Below are positions 7,061-7,235 of a DNA stretch of 7,235 bases, piece by piece. Origin of the DNA: Actinomycetota bacterium (lineage in GTDB: Bacteria > Zhuqueibacterota > Zhuqueibacteria > Residuimicrobiales > Krinioviventaceae); the NCBI GenBank assembly GCA_011682565.1, contig JAACEJ010000166.1:1-7235 (forward strand), read 5' to 3'. A program made the translations under genes and the position numbers. How positions within the stretch are numbered: the first letter of the stretch is position 1; every line of letters starts with the position of its first letter. The notes under the pieces are model-generated. The model ran no database searches. It was not told the origin of the DNA and worked only from the letters and a program-made list of their open reading frames with translations.

Positions 7061-7235
7061 TATACTTATTAAGGGTTAAAATGTAACAAATACTTGTTAT
7101 TGCGAGAAGAGAGGAACGAACGACGAAGCAATCTCATAACTGACTGTAAAGCATGAGATTGCTTCGCTCCACTCCGTTTCGCTCGCAATGACAGTGTTAA
7201 AAAGTATTGTTACAAACTAACCCTTAATAAGTATA
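7061..7235. mobile_element. MITE-like or extragenic palindromic element with perfect 18-bp terminal inverted repeats
   Basis: The outer 18 bases, TATACTTATTAAGGGTTA (7061-7078), are repeated exactly in inverse orientation at 7218-7235. Inner arms also pair: TGTAACA (7082-7088) with TGTTACA (7208-7214), AATACTT (7089-7095) with AAGTATT (7202-7208, sharing one base with the previous arm), ATTGCGAG (7099-7106) with CTCGCAAT (7182-7189), and a 14-bp perfect stem (7124-7137 with 7153-7166) around a 15-nt loop. The whole 175 bp could fold into one long interrupted hairpin and has no coding capacity. The ends TATA or TA are compatible with a TA target duplication as made by IS630/Tc1-mariner-type transposases, which is inference. 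The core type, ATTGCGAG through GAAGCAATCTC, resembles repeats I recall being dispersed in many bacterial genomes. The right boundary coincides with the window edge, so the element might extend further. Confidence 0.75.

Noticed and set aside
7061..7235. CRISPR array or tRNA/ncRNA gene
   Set aside because: There are no regularly spaced direct repeats and no cloverleaf or conserved RNA motif; the structure is one interrupted inverted repeat.

Overview
The window carries three protein-coding genes and a repeat-bearing tail. Codon use is moderately AT-rich and even throughout, and all three genes look chromosomal. The long PAS-rich hybrid histidine kinase with a signal peptide and an exported solute-binding sensor domain points to a Gram-negative-type bacterium. 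Its style is common in Desulfobacterota (former Deltaproteobacteria) and Calditrichota-like lineages. I cannot fix the taxon from sequence alone.

Layout. Positions 1-1516 (minus strand) hold hutH, histidine ammonia-lyase. It is complete at the N-terminus, with 505 codons visible, and is cut by the window edge just short of the expected C-terminus. Positions 1517-1749 are a divergent intergenic region with a plausible hutH promoter (consensus TTGACA -35) and a tandem 8-bp repeat. Positions 1750-5844 (plus) encode a 1364-residue membrane hybrid sensor kinase. Its order is signal peptide, PhnD/TtrS-like periplasmic binding domain, one transmembrane helix, four PAS domains, HisKA, HATPase_c, receiver, and a degenerate Hpt-like tail. 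After 14 bp, positions 5859-6965 (plus) encode a soluble 368-residue protein with a receiver domain followed by HisKA and HATPase_c. Positions 6966-7235 have no gene. They hold a GC-rich hairpin and a 175-bp imperfect palindrome with perfect 18-bp terminal inverted repeats, which resembles a MITE or extragenic palindromic element.

How the genes may work together. The two kinase genes form an apparent two-gene operon. The first would detect a periplasmic small molecule through its binding-protein domain, integrate further cues through PAS domains, and autophosphorylate at His890. The signal could pass to its own receiver (Asp1185) and/or to the receiver of the second protein (Asp60), which would then modulate that protein's own kinase core (His152). 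No DNA-binding response regulator and no canonical Hpt domain is present, so the final output lies elsewhere. hutH is divergent, and a functional link to the kinases is not shown by the sequence.

The most interesting points are the fusion of a TtrS-like binding domain to a four-PAS hybrid kinase, loss of two of three expected cysteines (both now Tyr) in the first PAS domain, the kinase-to-kinase architecture without an output regulator, and the palindromic element at the right edge.
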